A DNA stretch of 64,000 bases, from the NCBI RefSeq assembly GCF_030851345.1, contig NZ_JALPNU010000010.1, positions 62,001-126,000 on the forward strand. Reading direction: 5' to 3'. The notes beneath the pieces are model-generated. The model was not told where the DNA came from. It did not search any database and saw only the letters and a program-made list of their open reading frames with translations. Positions 54,345 through 62,215 of this stretch are shown here, one piece after another (position 1 is the first letter of the stretch; each line of letters opens with the position of its first letter). The stretch is from Marinifilum sp. D714 (GTDB lineage Bacteria; Bacteroidota; Bacteroidia; Bacteroidales; Marinifilaceae). The position numbers and the translations under genes are program-made.

Positions 54345-54455
54345 CTTCAGGGCAGGGTGAAATTCCCGACCGGCGGTGATAGTCCGCGAATCTGTAAAAG
54401 GATTGAACTGGTGAGATTCCAGTACCGACAGTATAGTCTGGATGGGAGAAGAAAA
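54345..54455 (+). ncRNA. FMN riboswitch (RFN element)
   Basis: The element shows the conserved segments of the FMN aptamer in order: CTTCAGGGCAGGGTGAAATT, then CCCGACCGGCGGTGATAGTC, CGCGA, GGATTGAACTGGTGAGATTC with CAGTACCGACAGT, and GTCTGGATGGGAGAAGAAAA. It lies between a canonical promoter and an intrinsic terminator just before ribD, so FMN binding should favour termination and reduce riboflavin synthesis. Confidence 0.97.
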
Positions 54456-54524
54456 ATAATTGATCGATTCGATTAATTCATGTCATTGGAAAAATTGGTT
54501 CCAATTGGCAGACCGTATAATAAA

Positions 54525-54564
54525 TGCCCTGAATAGTGTACACTGTTCAGGGCTTTTTGTTTTT
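54525..54564 (+). terminator. Riboswitch-controlled intrinsic terminator before ribD
   Basis: GCCCTGAA and TTCAGGGC (54526-54533, 54546-54553) form an 8-bp stem with a further inner AGTGTACACT pairing. TTTTTGTTTTT follows and ends six bases before the ribD ATG. Confidence 0.9.
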
Positions 54565-54570
54565 AAATAT

Positions 54571-55668
54571 ATGAGCAAGAAATACGAATACATGCACAGA
54601 GCTTATGAGCTTGCCCAAAAAGGAGTGGGAAGAGTAAGTCCAAACCCTCTGGTTGGTGCTGTAATTGTAAAAGACGATAAAATAATTGGGGAAGGATATC
54701 ATGAATTTTATGGTGGTCCTCATGCCGAAGTAAATGCTTTCCGTTCGGCCAAAGAGTCAGTTGAAGGTGCTACCATGTATGTAACGCTAGAACCTTGTTC
54801 TCATTACGGAAAAACGCCTCCTTGTGCCGAAGCCATTGTAAAAAATAAAATTGGGAAAGTGATTATTGGTATGCTTGATCCCAACCCTTTGGTTGCTGGT
54901 CGTGGTGTGAAAATTTTAGAAGAAAATGGCATTGAAGTTGATTTTGGCTATTTGTGCGAAGAGTTGACCGAAATGAATCGCACTTTTCTAAAATTCATAC
55001 AATCGAAAACACCTTATGTGGTAATGAAAACTGCCATGACACTGGATGGAAAAATTGCCAGTAAAATAGGTGATTCTCGTTGGGTATCGAATGAAAAATC
55101 AAGAGCTAAGGTTCATGAATTAAGAAACGAATTGGCAGGAATCATGGTTGGTGTTGATACGGTTATTGCTGATGATCCTATGCTTACCACAAGACTGGAA
55201 AATGGAAATGGTAAGAATCCGATTCGAATTGTTGTGGATAGCAAGGCAAGAATTCCATTAGATTCAAAGATTTTAAATACTTCAGATCAAGCAAAAACCA
55301 TTTTAGCTGTTACCGAAAAGGCAGATCTCGATAAAATCCAGCAGATCGAAGCCAAAGGAAATCAAGTTTTAAAAGTAGATGCATTAAATGATAGAATAGA
55401 TTTAAATGTTTTGATGAAAATGCTGGGAGAACAAAACATCGATGGAATATTATTGGAAGGTGGAGCTACACTAAACTTTTCAGCATTGCAATCAGGCATT
55501 GTTGATGAAGTAGTTTCTTTTGTCGCACCTAAAATAATTGGAGGTAATGCTAAAAGTCCGGTAGGCGGAGAAGGCATTGAATTGATGAAGGACGCCATAG
55601 AATTAGATAATATTAAGTTGCAACAATTAGGAAATGACCTAATGTTGTCAGGAAAAATAAAAAAGTAG
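54571..55668 (+). CDS. ribD: Bifunctional diaminohydroxyphosphoribosylaminopyrimidine deaminase / reductase RibD
   Basis: The 365-residue protein carries out the second and third steps from GTP to riboflavin. The N-terminal zinc deaminase has the metal motifs GGPHAEVNAFRSAK and LEPCSHYGKTPPCAEAIV. The C-terminal reductase has KTPYVVMKTAMTLDGKIASK and GILLEGGATLNFSALQSG. The ATG at 54571 (MSKKYEYMHRAYELAQKG) follows the terminator directly. An earlier in-frame start at 54460 would lie inside the riboswitch and give non-family residues. It is the first gene of ribD-ribE-ribBA-ribH. Confidence 0.97.
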   Translation: MSKKYEYMHRAYELAQKGVGRVSPNPLVGAVIVKDDKIIGEGYHEFYGGPHAEVNAFRSAKESVEGATMYVTLEPCSHYGKTPPCAEAIVKNKIGKVIIGMLDPNPLVAGRGVKILEENGIEVDFGYLCEELTEMNRTFLKFIQSKTPYVVMKTAMTLDGKIASKIGDSRWVSNEKSRAKVHELRNELAGIMVGVDTVIADDPMLTTRLENGNGKNPIRIVVDSKARIPLDSKILNTSDQAKTILAVTEKADLDKIQQIEAKGNQVLKVDALNDRIDLNVLMKMLGEQNIDGILLEGGATLNFSALQSGIVDEVVSFVAPKIIGGNAKSPVGGEGIELMKDAIELDNIKLQQLGNDLMLSGKIKK

Positions 55669-55709
55669 CAGTTTCTGATTACTGTTTACTGATAACTGAT
55701 TACTGAAGA

Positions 55710-56366
55710 ATGTTTACAGGATTAATAGAAGAAATAGGACAAATAAAAGCCATCGAACGAGGAGCAAAATCGATTCGTTTAAGCATTGCTGCCAATAAAA
55801 TTATGGATGATGTAAAATTGGGCGATAGTATTGCCACCAATGGAATTTGTCTTACGGTAGTAAGTTTCGACTCTGCCGGTTTTACAGCTGATGTTATGCC
55901 GGAAACCATGAACAGAACCAGTTTTGGTACACTTGGCAATGGTAGCAAGGTGAATTTAGAAAGAGCCGTTCGTGTTGGCGATCGATTGGGTGGACACATG
56001 GTAAGTGGTCATGTAGATGGCTTAGGAGAAATTGTAGGGCAAGAAAAAGATGACAATGCCATTTGGGTGAGTATTGCTGCTCCAAAAAATATCTTGAAAT
56101 ATGTAATTGCAAAAGGCTCAATTGCTATTGATGGGATCAGCTTGACTGTAGCTTATGTGGATGAGAAGATATTTAAAGTATCAATCATTCCTTTAACTCA
56201 ATACGATACAACTTTAATCTCTAAAAAAGCTGGCGAGAAAGTCAATTTGGAATGCGACATGACAGCAAAATATATAGAGAAATTCATGTTCCACAGAGAG
56301 GAAGATGAAAAATCAGAGAAGTCTGATATTTCAATGGATTTTTTAAAAGAAAACGGATTTGCATAA
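55710..56366 (+). CDS. ribE: Riboflavin synthase (alpha subunit)
   Basis: The 218-residue enzyme dismutates two lumazines to riboflavin and the pyrimidine. It consists of two lumazine-binding repeats: MFTGLIEEIGQIKAIERG with SIATNGICLTVVSF, and GGHMVSGHVDGLGEIV with SIAIDGISLTVAYVD. The C-terminal extension MFHREEDEKSEKSD is charged. The gene is 41 bases after ribD; the gap holds TGATTACTG-type short repeats. Same operon as ribD, ribBA and ribH. Confidence 0.96.
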   Translation: MFTGLIEEIGQIKAIERGAKSIRLSIAANKIMDDVKLGDSIATNGICLTVVSFDSAGFTADVMPETMNRTSFGTLGNGSKVNLERAVRVGDRLGGHMVSGHVDGLGEIVGQEKDDNAIWVSIAAPKNILKYVIAKGSIAIDGISLTVAYVDEKIFKVSIIPLTQYDTTLISKKAGEKVNLECDMTAKYIEKFMFHREEDEKSEKSDISMDFLKENGFA

Positions 56367-56390
56367 ACAAGACAACAAACTAGATAAGTA

Positions 56391-57638
56391 ATGGAATTTC
56401 ATACTATTGAAGAGGCGATTGAAGACATCAGACAAGGTAAGATGATTGTAGTGGTGGATGATGAAGATCGCGAGAATGAAGGTGATTTATTAATGGCTGC
56501 CGAAATGGTAACCCCTGAGGCAATTAATTTTATGGCTCGTCAAGCCGGAGGATTAATTTGTATGCCAATAGTAAAAGAGCGTTTGGACGAATTGAATATC
56601 GATATGATGGTGTACAACAATACCGATGCCAAGCAAACTGCTTTTACTGTTAGTATTGATGCCGCCGATTGTACAACTGGAATTTCTGCTCATGAACGTG
56701 CTCATACTATTAAAAGAGTATTGGAAAATGATGCCAAACCTGAAGACTTTACTCGTCCGGGACACATTTTCCCACTGGTTGCTCGTAAAAATGGTGTATT
56801 GGTTCGTGCTGGTCATACCGAAGCTGCTGTAGATTTAGCTCGTATGGCAGGTCTGTATCCTGCAGGTGTAATTTGTGAAATCATGAACGAAGATGGTACC
56901 ATGGCTCGTGTTCCTCAATTGAAGGAATATATCGAAAAGCACGATTTGAAAATGATCACCATTGCTGATTTAATTGAATATCGTCGCCAAACAGAAACCA
57001 TGATTGAAAAGATTACTGAAACTGCTATGCCAACGCAGCATGGAGACTTCAGAGCTCATGGTTATGTGAATAAAATTACCGGCGAACATCATGTTGCTTT
57101 GGTAAAAGGTAATGTAGATACTGATGAGCCTGTTCTTACACGAGTTCATTCCGAATGTTTAACCGGTGATGCTTTTGGTTCGCTTCGTTGCGATTGTGGA
57201 GAACAATTACAGGAAGCTCTGAAAAGAATTGAAAAAGCTGGACGTGGTGTATTGTTGTACATGCGCCAGGAAGGTAGAGGGATTGGTTTGATAAATAAAC
57301 TTCGTGCATACCAATTACAAGATATGGGAATGGATACCGTTGAAGCTAACCTTGCACTTGGCTTTAAAGCTGATCTACGCGACTATGGTATTGGGGCTGC
57401 AATTCTTGCTGATTTAGGAGTTAAGAATTTAAAACTAATGACCAACAATCCACTAAAAGTGGCAGGCTTAAAAGGTTATGGTATCAAAATTGTTGATCGT
57501 GAAGAAATTGAAATGACACATCACGAAAAAAATGAATTTTACATGATGACCAAAATGAAGAAAATGGGTCACATGTTACATCAAGATGTGAAGTGGAATC
57601 TTCAAAACGATGATAAAAAAGTAAAAGGAATTGAATAA
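56391..57638 (+). CDS. ribBA: Bifunctional 3,4-dihydroxy-2-butanone-4-phosphate synthase / GTP cyclohydrolase II
   Basis: The 415-residue protein makes both entry compounds of riboflavin synthesis. The DHBP synthase part (1-205) has the acidic loop [16 protein letters not shown] and [20 protein letters not shown] with [13 protein letters not shown]. The GTP cyclohydrolase II part (210-400) has the zinc cysteines in [20 protein letters not shown] and the [20 protein letters not shown] motif. All residues I know as essential appear intact. It follows ribE by 24 bases. Confidence 0.97.
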   Translation: MEFHTIEEAIEDIRQGKMIVVVDDEDRENEGDLLMAAEMVTPEAINFMARQAGGLICMPIVKERLDELNIDMMVYNNTDAKQTAFTVSIDAADCTTGISAHERAHTIKRVLENDAKPEDFTRPGHIFPLVARKNGVLVRAGHTEAAVDLARMAGLYPAGVICEIMNEDGTMARVPQLKEYIEKHDLKMITIADLIEYRRQTETMIEKITETAMPTQHGDFRAHGYVNKITGEHHVALVKGNVDTDEPVLTRVHSECLTGDAFGSLRCDCGEQLQEALKRIEKAGRGVLLYMRQEGRGIGLINKLRAYQLQDMGMDTVEANLALGFKADLRDYGIGAAILADLGVKNLKLMTNNPLKVAGLKGYGIKIVDREEIEMTHHEKNEFYMMTKMKKMGHMLHQDVKWNLQNDDKKVKGIE

Positions 57639-57664
57639 AAAATAATCGAAAAATAGATAATAAA

Positions 57665-58126
57665 ATGAATACAATTGAAGGTAAATTAGTTGCTGAAGGT
57701 CTTAAGTTTGGAATCGTAGCGGGTCGTTTTAACGAGTTTATTGGAAGTAAACTGTTAGGTGGCGCATTGGATGCAATCAAACGTCATGGTGCATCAGAAG
57801 ATGATGTTGATGTTGCTTGGGTTCCAGGTGCATTCGAAATTCCATTGATTGCAAAGCGCATGGTAAAAAGTGGAAAGTATGATGCTGTAATCTGTTTAGG
57901 TGCTGTAATTAAAGGTTCTACTCCTCACTTCGACTATGTATCAAATGAAGTAACTAAAGGTGTAGCACATGTTTCATTAGATTCAGAAGTTCCTGTTATT
58001 TTCGGTGTTTTAACTGTTGATACAATCGAACAAGCTATTGAACGAGCAGGTACAAAAGCAGGTAACAAAGGTTACGAAGCTGCAGTTTCTGGTATTGAAA
58101 TGGCTAACTTATTAAAGCAATTGTAA
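57665..58126 (+). CDS. ribH: 6,7-dimethyl-8-ribityllumazine synthase
   Basis: The 153-residue protein condenses the pyrimidine and DHBP to lumazine, normally as a 60-mer or pentamer shell. It shows [57 protein letters not shown] and [20 protein letters not shown], all active-site segments. It lies 26 bases after ribBA and is the last gene of the operon. A bidirectional hairpin terminator follows. Confidence 0.97.
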   Translation: MNTIEGKLVAEGLKFGIVAGRFNEFIGSKLLGGALDAIKRHGASEDDVDVAWVPGAFEIPLIAKRMVKSGKYDAVICLGAVIKGSTPHFDYVSNEVTKGVAHVSLDSEVPVIFGVLTVDTIEQAIERAGTKAGNKGYEAAVSGIEMANLLKQL

Positions 58127-58171
58127 TTCTGAATTACGGATAAAAGTACTTCTTACGAAAAGTACAAAAGC

Positions 58172-58206
58172 AAAGAGGCTGTCTTTTAAAAGATAGCCTC
58201 TTTCTA
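58172..58206. terminator. Bidirectional terminator after ribH
   Basis: AAAGAGGCTGTCTTTTAAAA then GATAGCCTCTTT forms a 14-bp stem (one mismatch) between the convergent ribH and thioredoxin-like genes. Confidence 0.88.
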
Positions 58207-58221
58207 TAAATCATATTTTCT

Positions 58222-58803
58222 TCACACCAAATCACATGCATCTGCAGGCATCCAGTGTTTATCTTTTCCATCCCATTTAACATTGCAACCAATTGGATTA
58301 GTTACTGGGGTAGAAATTTTCTTTCCATCCAAATGCTCAATAATTGCTCTTTCCAAATCACGTACTGTAACTTTCGAAGTATCCTTTGGATTGTCAACCG
58401 CTCTTCCCGTATAGATTAATTCTCTCTTCTCATTAAATAAATAAAAGTGCGGTGTTCTTAAAGCTCCATAACTAACAGCTACCTCTTGAGTTTCATCATG
58501 TAAGTAAACCCAAGGAAAATCATTCTCTTCCATTCGTGTAACCATATGGTTATAATCATCTTCTTCGTAAGTATTAGGAGAATTGGAATTAATTCCAACA
58601 AATTCAACTCCATGCGGTATAAACTTGTCTGCAATGGCTCTGGTATCCTCATCCGATCCAACAACATAAGGGCAATGATTACAAGTAAAGAAAACCACCA
58701 GTAATTTCGATGACTTAAAATCATTTAATTTATATCGAATACCATCAGTTGCAATCAAATTAAATTCGGGAGCTTTATCTCCAATTTGTAAGGTAAATGC
58801 CAT
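58222..58803 (-). CDS. Thioredoxin-like / AhpC-TSA family protein
   Basis: The 193-residue cytoplasmic protein has the thioredoxin fold of the redoxin type: [36 protein letters not shown] with a CxxC motif (CNHC), and [20 protein letters not shown] with the cis-Pro. The C-terminal part ([20 protein letters not shown]) contains two further Cys. It is the TlpA/peroxiredoxin-like type common in Bacteroidota and often annotated thioredoxin family protein. It probably reduces peroxides or protein disulfides; the substrate is unknown. It converges on ribH. Confidence 0.88.
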   Translation of the reverse strand: MAFTLQIGDKAPEFNLIATDGIRYKLNDFKSSKLLVVFFTCNHCPYVVGSDEDTRAIADKFIPHGVEFVGINSNSPNTYEEDDYNHMVTRMEENDFPWVYLHDETQEVAVSYGALRTPHFYLFNEKRELIYTGRAVDNPKDTSKVTVRDLERAIIEHLDGKKISTPVTNPIGCNVKWDGKDKHWMPADACDLV

Positions 58804-59021
58804 TTCTTTCTAGTTTAAGGTTGTTACTCCCTTAAAAATACCGATTATTTTGATAAGTTCTAAATTATCAAGTCTGATTTTTAGCATTAATCTTCCATTA
58901 ATTTAACATTATCTCCTCCATTTTTCTCCTTTAATATTAACACTCATTTAATAGTGTTTTTAGATACATCAGAGCTGTTTTTTTTATACTTGCTATAACA
59001 ATTTTCAAGAAAAAAGATCTT

Positions 59022-59525
59022 ATGGAGAGTACTTTTAACAGGACGAAAAAAGCAAATGATTTACATACCTTTCAATTATCTGAAATATCGAAAAAATACG
59101 CACAGAAAGAGATTGAAGCAAGTAGTTTGGTTTATTTGATGAGAAGAAAACTGAATTCTCTTTACCACCAGGATTTAAGATTGATTAAACCTGTTTTGAA
59201 AAGGTATCCTGATTTTTGGAAATCTATAGAAGAGTCAGAAAAAAATGCCAAAGCATTTATGGGTTGGCTAAATCATATGCGATCGTTTTACAATCTAATT
59301 GTGAATGATTCCAAGTATAACAAAGCATTAATCAATAGCTCTATTAATATTTCAGAATTAAAGCATGCCTACATTCTAATTCCTGAATTGCTTCAGGCCT
59401 ATCGAAAATTACAAAAGTGTAGTTTAGAAAAAAGTATAGTGGTTAAGCGCTTAAAGATTTCATCACATGATTTTGATTCAACCAGTTCGAATCATGATAT
59501 TGCAAACCATTATAGTTTTAAATAA
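59022..59525 (+). CDS. Hypothetical protein
   Basis: The 167-residue protein has no signal peptide or membrane helix. It is probably helical, rich in Lys, Ser and Leu (SSLVYLMRRKLNSLYHQDLR, AFMGWLNHMRSFYNLIV). I recognise no family. The ATG at 59022 follows an AT-rich promoter-like stretch with TATACTTG at 58986. Its reading frame is long for such AT-rich sequence, and codon use resembles its neighbours, so it is likely a real gene. It converges on the NamZ-like gene across a long imperfect hairpin. Confidence 0.6.
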   Translation: MESTFNRTKKANDLHTFQLSEISKKYAQKEIEASSLVYLMRRKLNSLYHQDLRLIKPVLKRYPDFWKSIEESEKNAKAFMGWLNHMRSFYNLIVNDSKYNKALINSSINISELKHAYILIPELLQAYRKLQKCSLEKSIVVKRLKISSHDFDSTSSNHDIANHYSFK

Positions 59526-59535
59526 GAAATCCCTT

Positions 59536-59605
59536 AGAAACAGGTCGTCGGGTTTGTCAATTATGTCGATACTACTTTCCTTTCGCCACCGACGATTCTG
59601 TTTCT
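59536..59605. other. Long imperfect hairpin between convergent genes
   Basis: AGAAACAGGTCGTCGG (59536-59551) pairs with CCGACGATTCTGTTTCT (59589-59605) with one bulge, over a 37-base loop. It lies 11 bases after the hypothetical gene's stop and just before the stop of the NamZ-like gene. It has no T-run, so it may act as a bidirectional transcript stabiliser rather than a terminator. Confidence 0.6.
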
Positions 59606-59609
59606 GATT

Positions 59610-60797
59610 TTACTCCCAATCGGGATAAATCAGATATTTTTTCCGAATATTTTCAAACTCTTTCAGACCTTCTTGCCAGGTAGCTCTAATTTCTTCTTCG
59701 CTCATTCCCTTTTCTATTTGCAGCCTTAATTGATTTGTTCCTGCAAGATTTCTAAAAAAAGCATTAAAGAATTTTGTATTACCATGAAGTTGTTGGTAAG
59801 CCGTTATTAGAAAAGACAGATTAAGGGCTTTTCTATTTCTAAAATCTTCCAAGTTGTAATTGCTCAAATCATATCCATAACATACTTTGCCTTTAAATTT
59901 GGGATACTTGCTAGCTCCAGGAATACTTCTTGGAGTAAATGAATAGCCTTTCTGCTTCATCTTTGGATGTCCAAAACATTGGAATGGATAATCAGTTCCT
60001 CGTCCTGCACTTACAGAAGTGCCTTCGAAAAAGCACAAGGAGGGATACAAGGCAATCGAAAGAGCATTTGGAAGATTGGGTGATGGCTTAACTGGTAAAT
60101 CGTACATTTGATTTCGATCCCAATTTTTGCACGGAATCACAGTAAGATCACACTTTAAACTTCCCTTTAACCAAGCTTCACCATTAATCATTTTTGCATA
60201 CTCTCCAATCGTTAAGCCATAAACAACAGGTACCGGATGCATCCCAACGAATGAAGCGTATTTTTTTTCTAAAAGCGGTCCATCCACGTAATGGGCATTA
60301 GGGTTAGGTCGGTCTAAAACGACAAGTGGTATATTTTGCTCGGCACATATTTCCATCACATAATGCAAGGTTGAAATATAAGTGTAAAAACGAACACCTA
60401 CATCCTGAATATCAAATACCATTAAATCTATGTCTTTCACCTCCTCCTCGCTTGGCTTAAAATGTTTGCCATATAGAGAAACTATGGAAATGCCTGTTTT
60501 TACATCTTTGCTGTTTTTAATTTTTTCTCCAGCATCGGCAACACCACGGAATCCATGCTCCGGACTAAATATTCTTTGAATTTTGATGTTTCTTGCAACT
60601 AAAAAATCAATTAGATGCTGATGTCCAACCAAAGAGGATTGGTTTCCCACAATCCCAACAGATTTGCCTTGAAGCAAAGGCAAATAATCATTATAATTCT
60701 CAGCGCCTGCCAATGTTTTTAATGCAATCTGTTGTGCACAAGATGTACTTACAAATAACAAGCACATCAAAGTTGTATATAAATAAGCTCTCAGCAT
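59610..60797 (-). CDS. namZ: DUF1343 lipoprotein, NamZ-type exo-beta-N-acetylmuramidase
   Basis: The 395-residue protein has a lipoprotein signal (MLRAYLYTTLMCLLFVSTSC, lipobox STSC, Cys20). The DUF1343 domain follows: LQGKSVGIVGNQSSLVG, RIFSPEHGFRGVADAGEKI, LMVFDIQDVGVRFYTYISTL and VVLDRPNPNAHYVDGPLL. The segment CFFEGTSVSAGRGTDYPFQC is the most conserved part. In Bacillus subtilis this family (NamZ, GH171) cleaves terminal MurNAc from peptidoglycan fragments. Here it would recycle wall fragments in the periplasm. Function is inferred from the family. It is monocistronic. Confidence 0.88.
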   Translation of the reverse strand: MLRAYLYTTLMCLLFVSTSCAQQIALKTLAGAENYNDYLPLLQGKSVGIVGNQSSLVGHQHLIDFLVARNIKIQRIFSPEHGFRGVADAGEKIKNSKDVKTGISIVSLYGKHFKPSEEEVKDIDLMVFDIQDVGVRFYTYISTLHYVMEICAEQNIPLVVLDRPNPNAHYVDGPLLEKKYASFVGMHPVPVVYGLTIGEYAKMINGEAWLKGSLKCDLTVIPCKNWDRNQMYDLPVKPSPNLPNALSIALYPSLCFFEGTSVSAGRGTDYPFQCFGHPKMKQKGYSFTPRSIPGASKYPKFKGKVCYGYDLSNYNLEDFRNRKALNLSFLITAYQQLHGNTKFFNAFFRNLAGTNQLRLQIEKGMSEEEIRATWQEGLKEFENIRKKYLIYPDWE

Positions 60798-60972
60798 ATG
60801 ATTCTTTTCAATTTTAAACCAGATAAAGCAATCAAGAATTTCTAAGTTCTCGTTGTAGAATATTTAAATTCATGAAGCTCCCATAACATTCGCAACCAAT
60901 TGCAAATAAAAATAAATTTTAATCATTCGAAATTACTACTTTTGTGCTAATCTTAACAAAAAGAATATCAAT

Positions 60973-62214
60973 TTGAATCTGGAATTATTTATAGCTAAAA
61001 AAATTACCACTGGTGAAAAGGGCGAAAAGAAAATGTCGCGCCCAATTATAAAGATTGCCAAACTTAGCATTGCACTTGGCATTAGTGTTATGATTTTAGC
61101 TGTAGCAATTGTAACTGGCTTTAAATCTGAAATTACCAATAAAGTAACTGGCTTTGGTTCACACATTCAGATTACCAACTACGATAATAATTCTTCCTTT
61201 GAGACACAGCCAATTGATAAAAGCATTATCGATACCAATCTGATAAAGCAAATTAACGGGATTCGACACATTCAATCTTTTGCAACAAAGCCAGGTATTT
61301 TAAAAACCAAATCGGAAATTCAAGGAATTGTTTTAAATGGTATTGGCAAAGATTACGACTGGAGCTTTTTTAGTAAAAATTTGGTTGAAGGTGAAATATT
61401 CAAGCTAGAAGAAAAGAAAAGCAATAAAATTCTGATTTCAGAGAAATTATCGAAGCTGCTTCAAGTTAAAATTGGCGATAAAATATCAGTTTACTTTATT
61501 CAACAACCTCCTCGCGAAAGACGATTTGTTATTTCAGGTATTTACAATACAGGAATGGAGGAATTCGACAAACTGTTCCTAGTTTGCGATATGCGACATA
61601 TTCAAAAACTAAATGATTGGGAGGATAATCAAGTTAGCGGATATGAAATTTTCATTGATGATTTTAATGAAATATCGGAGCTTACCTACTTGGTAAAACA
61701 AAATACAGCAAGTTCTTTCACGCAAGATGGAGGCAGTATAAAAGTTCGAAATATTGTTAGAAAACATCCACAAATTTTCAGTTGGCTCGAAATGCTGGAT
61801 CTTAATGTTTGGATTATCCTTTCGCTAATGATTCTAGTAGCCGGTATCAATATGGTTTCAGGCTTACTGATCATCATTCTGGAAAAAACCAACATGATTG
61901 GAATTTTAAAAGCACTGGGAACAAAAAATTGGTCAATACGAAAAGTATTCCTTTACCAATCGAGCATGGTAATTGGCAAAGGAATGTTATGGGGTAATGT
62001 TATCGGTATAGGCTTGTGTCTTTTGCAATATTATTTCGAAATCATTCCATTAGATCCTACCAACTATTACGTTGACACTGTACCAGTTAATTTAAAACTT
62101 AGTCATTTACTTTTATTAAATGTTGGAAGTTTAATTGCTACAGTTGCCATGTTGCTAATTCCATCCTATTTAATCACAAAAATTAGTCCGGCTAAAGCCA
62201 TTAAATTCGATTAA
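60973..62214 (+). CDS. lolE: LolC/E-type lipoprotein-releasing ABC permease (FtsX family)
   Basis: The 413-residue permease has the LolE layout. It starts LFIAKKITTGEKGEKK, then an N-terminal helix (IIKIAKLSIALGISVMILAV) with AIVTGFKSEITNKVTGFGSH. A large periplasmic domain follows and three C-terminal helices (LNVWIILSLMILVAGINMVSG with LLIIIL, MLWGNVIGIGLCLLQ, LLLLNVGSLIATVAMLLIPS), ending in KISPAKAIKFD. It would extract lipoproteins with the LolD-like ATPase at 22673-23332. The start is TTG 60973: no ATG precedes LFIAKKI, which homologues carry at their N-terminus. The gene stops 1 base before the stop of the convergent PEP-binding gene. Confidence 0.9.
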   Translation: MNLELFIAKKITTGEKGEKKMSRPIIKIAKLSIALGISVMILAVAIVTGFKSEITNKVTGFGSHIQITNYDNNSSFETQPIDKSIIDTNLIKQINGIRHIQSFATKPGILKTKSEIQGIVLNGIGKDYDWSFFSKNLVEGEIFKLEEKKSNKILISEKLSKLLQVKIGDKISVYFIQQPPRERRFVISGIYNTGMEEFDKLFLVCDMRHIQKLNDWEDNQVSGYEIFIDDFNEISELTYLVKQNTASSFTQDGGSIKVRNIVRKHPQIFSWLEMLDLNVWIILSLMILVAGINMVSGLLIIILEKTNMIGILKALGTKNWSIRKVFLYQSSMVIGKGMLWGNVIGIGLCLLQYYFEIIPLDPTNYYVDTVPVNLKLSHLLLLNVGSLIATVAMLLIPSYLITKISPAKAIKFD

Positions 62215-62215
62215 A

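Noticed and set aside
54460-54570. Earlier ribD start at 54460
   Set aside because: It falls at the end of the FMN riboswitch and runs through the terminator hairpin; the family N-terminus begins at ATG 54571.
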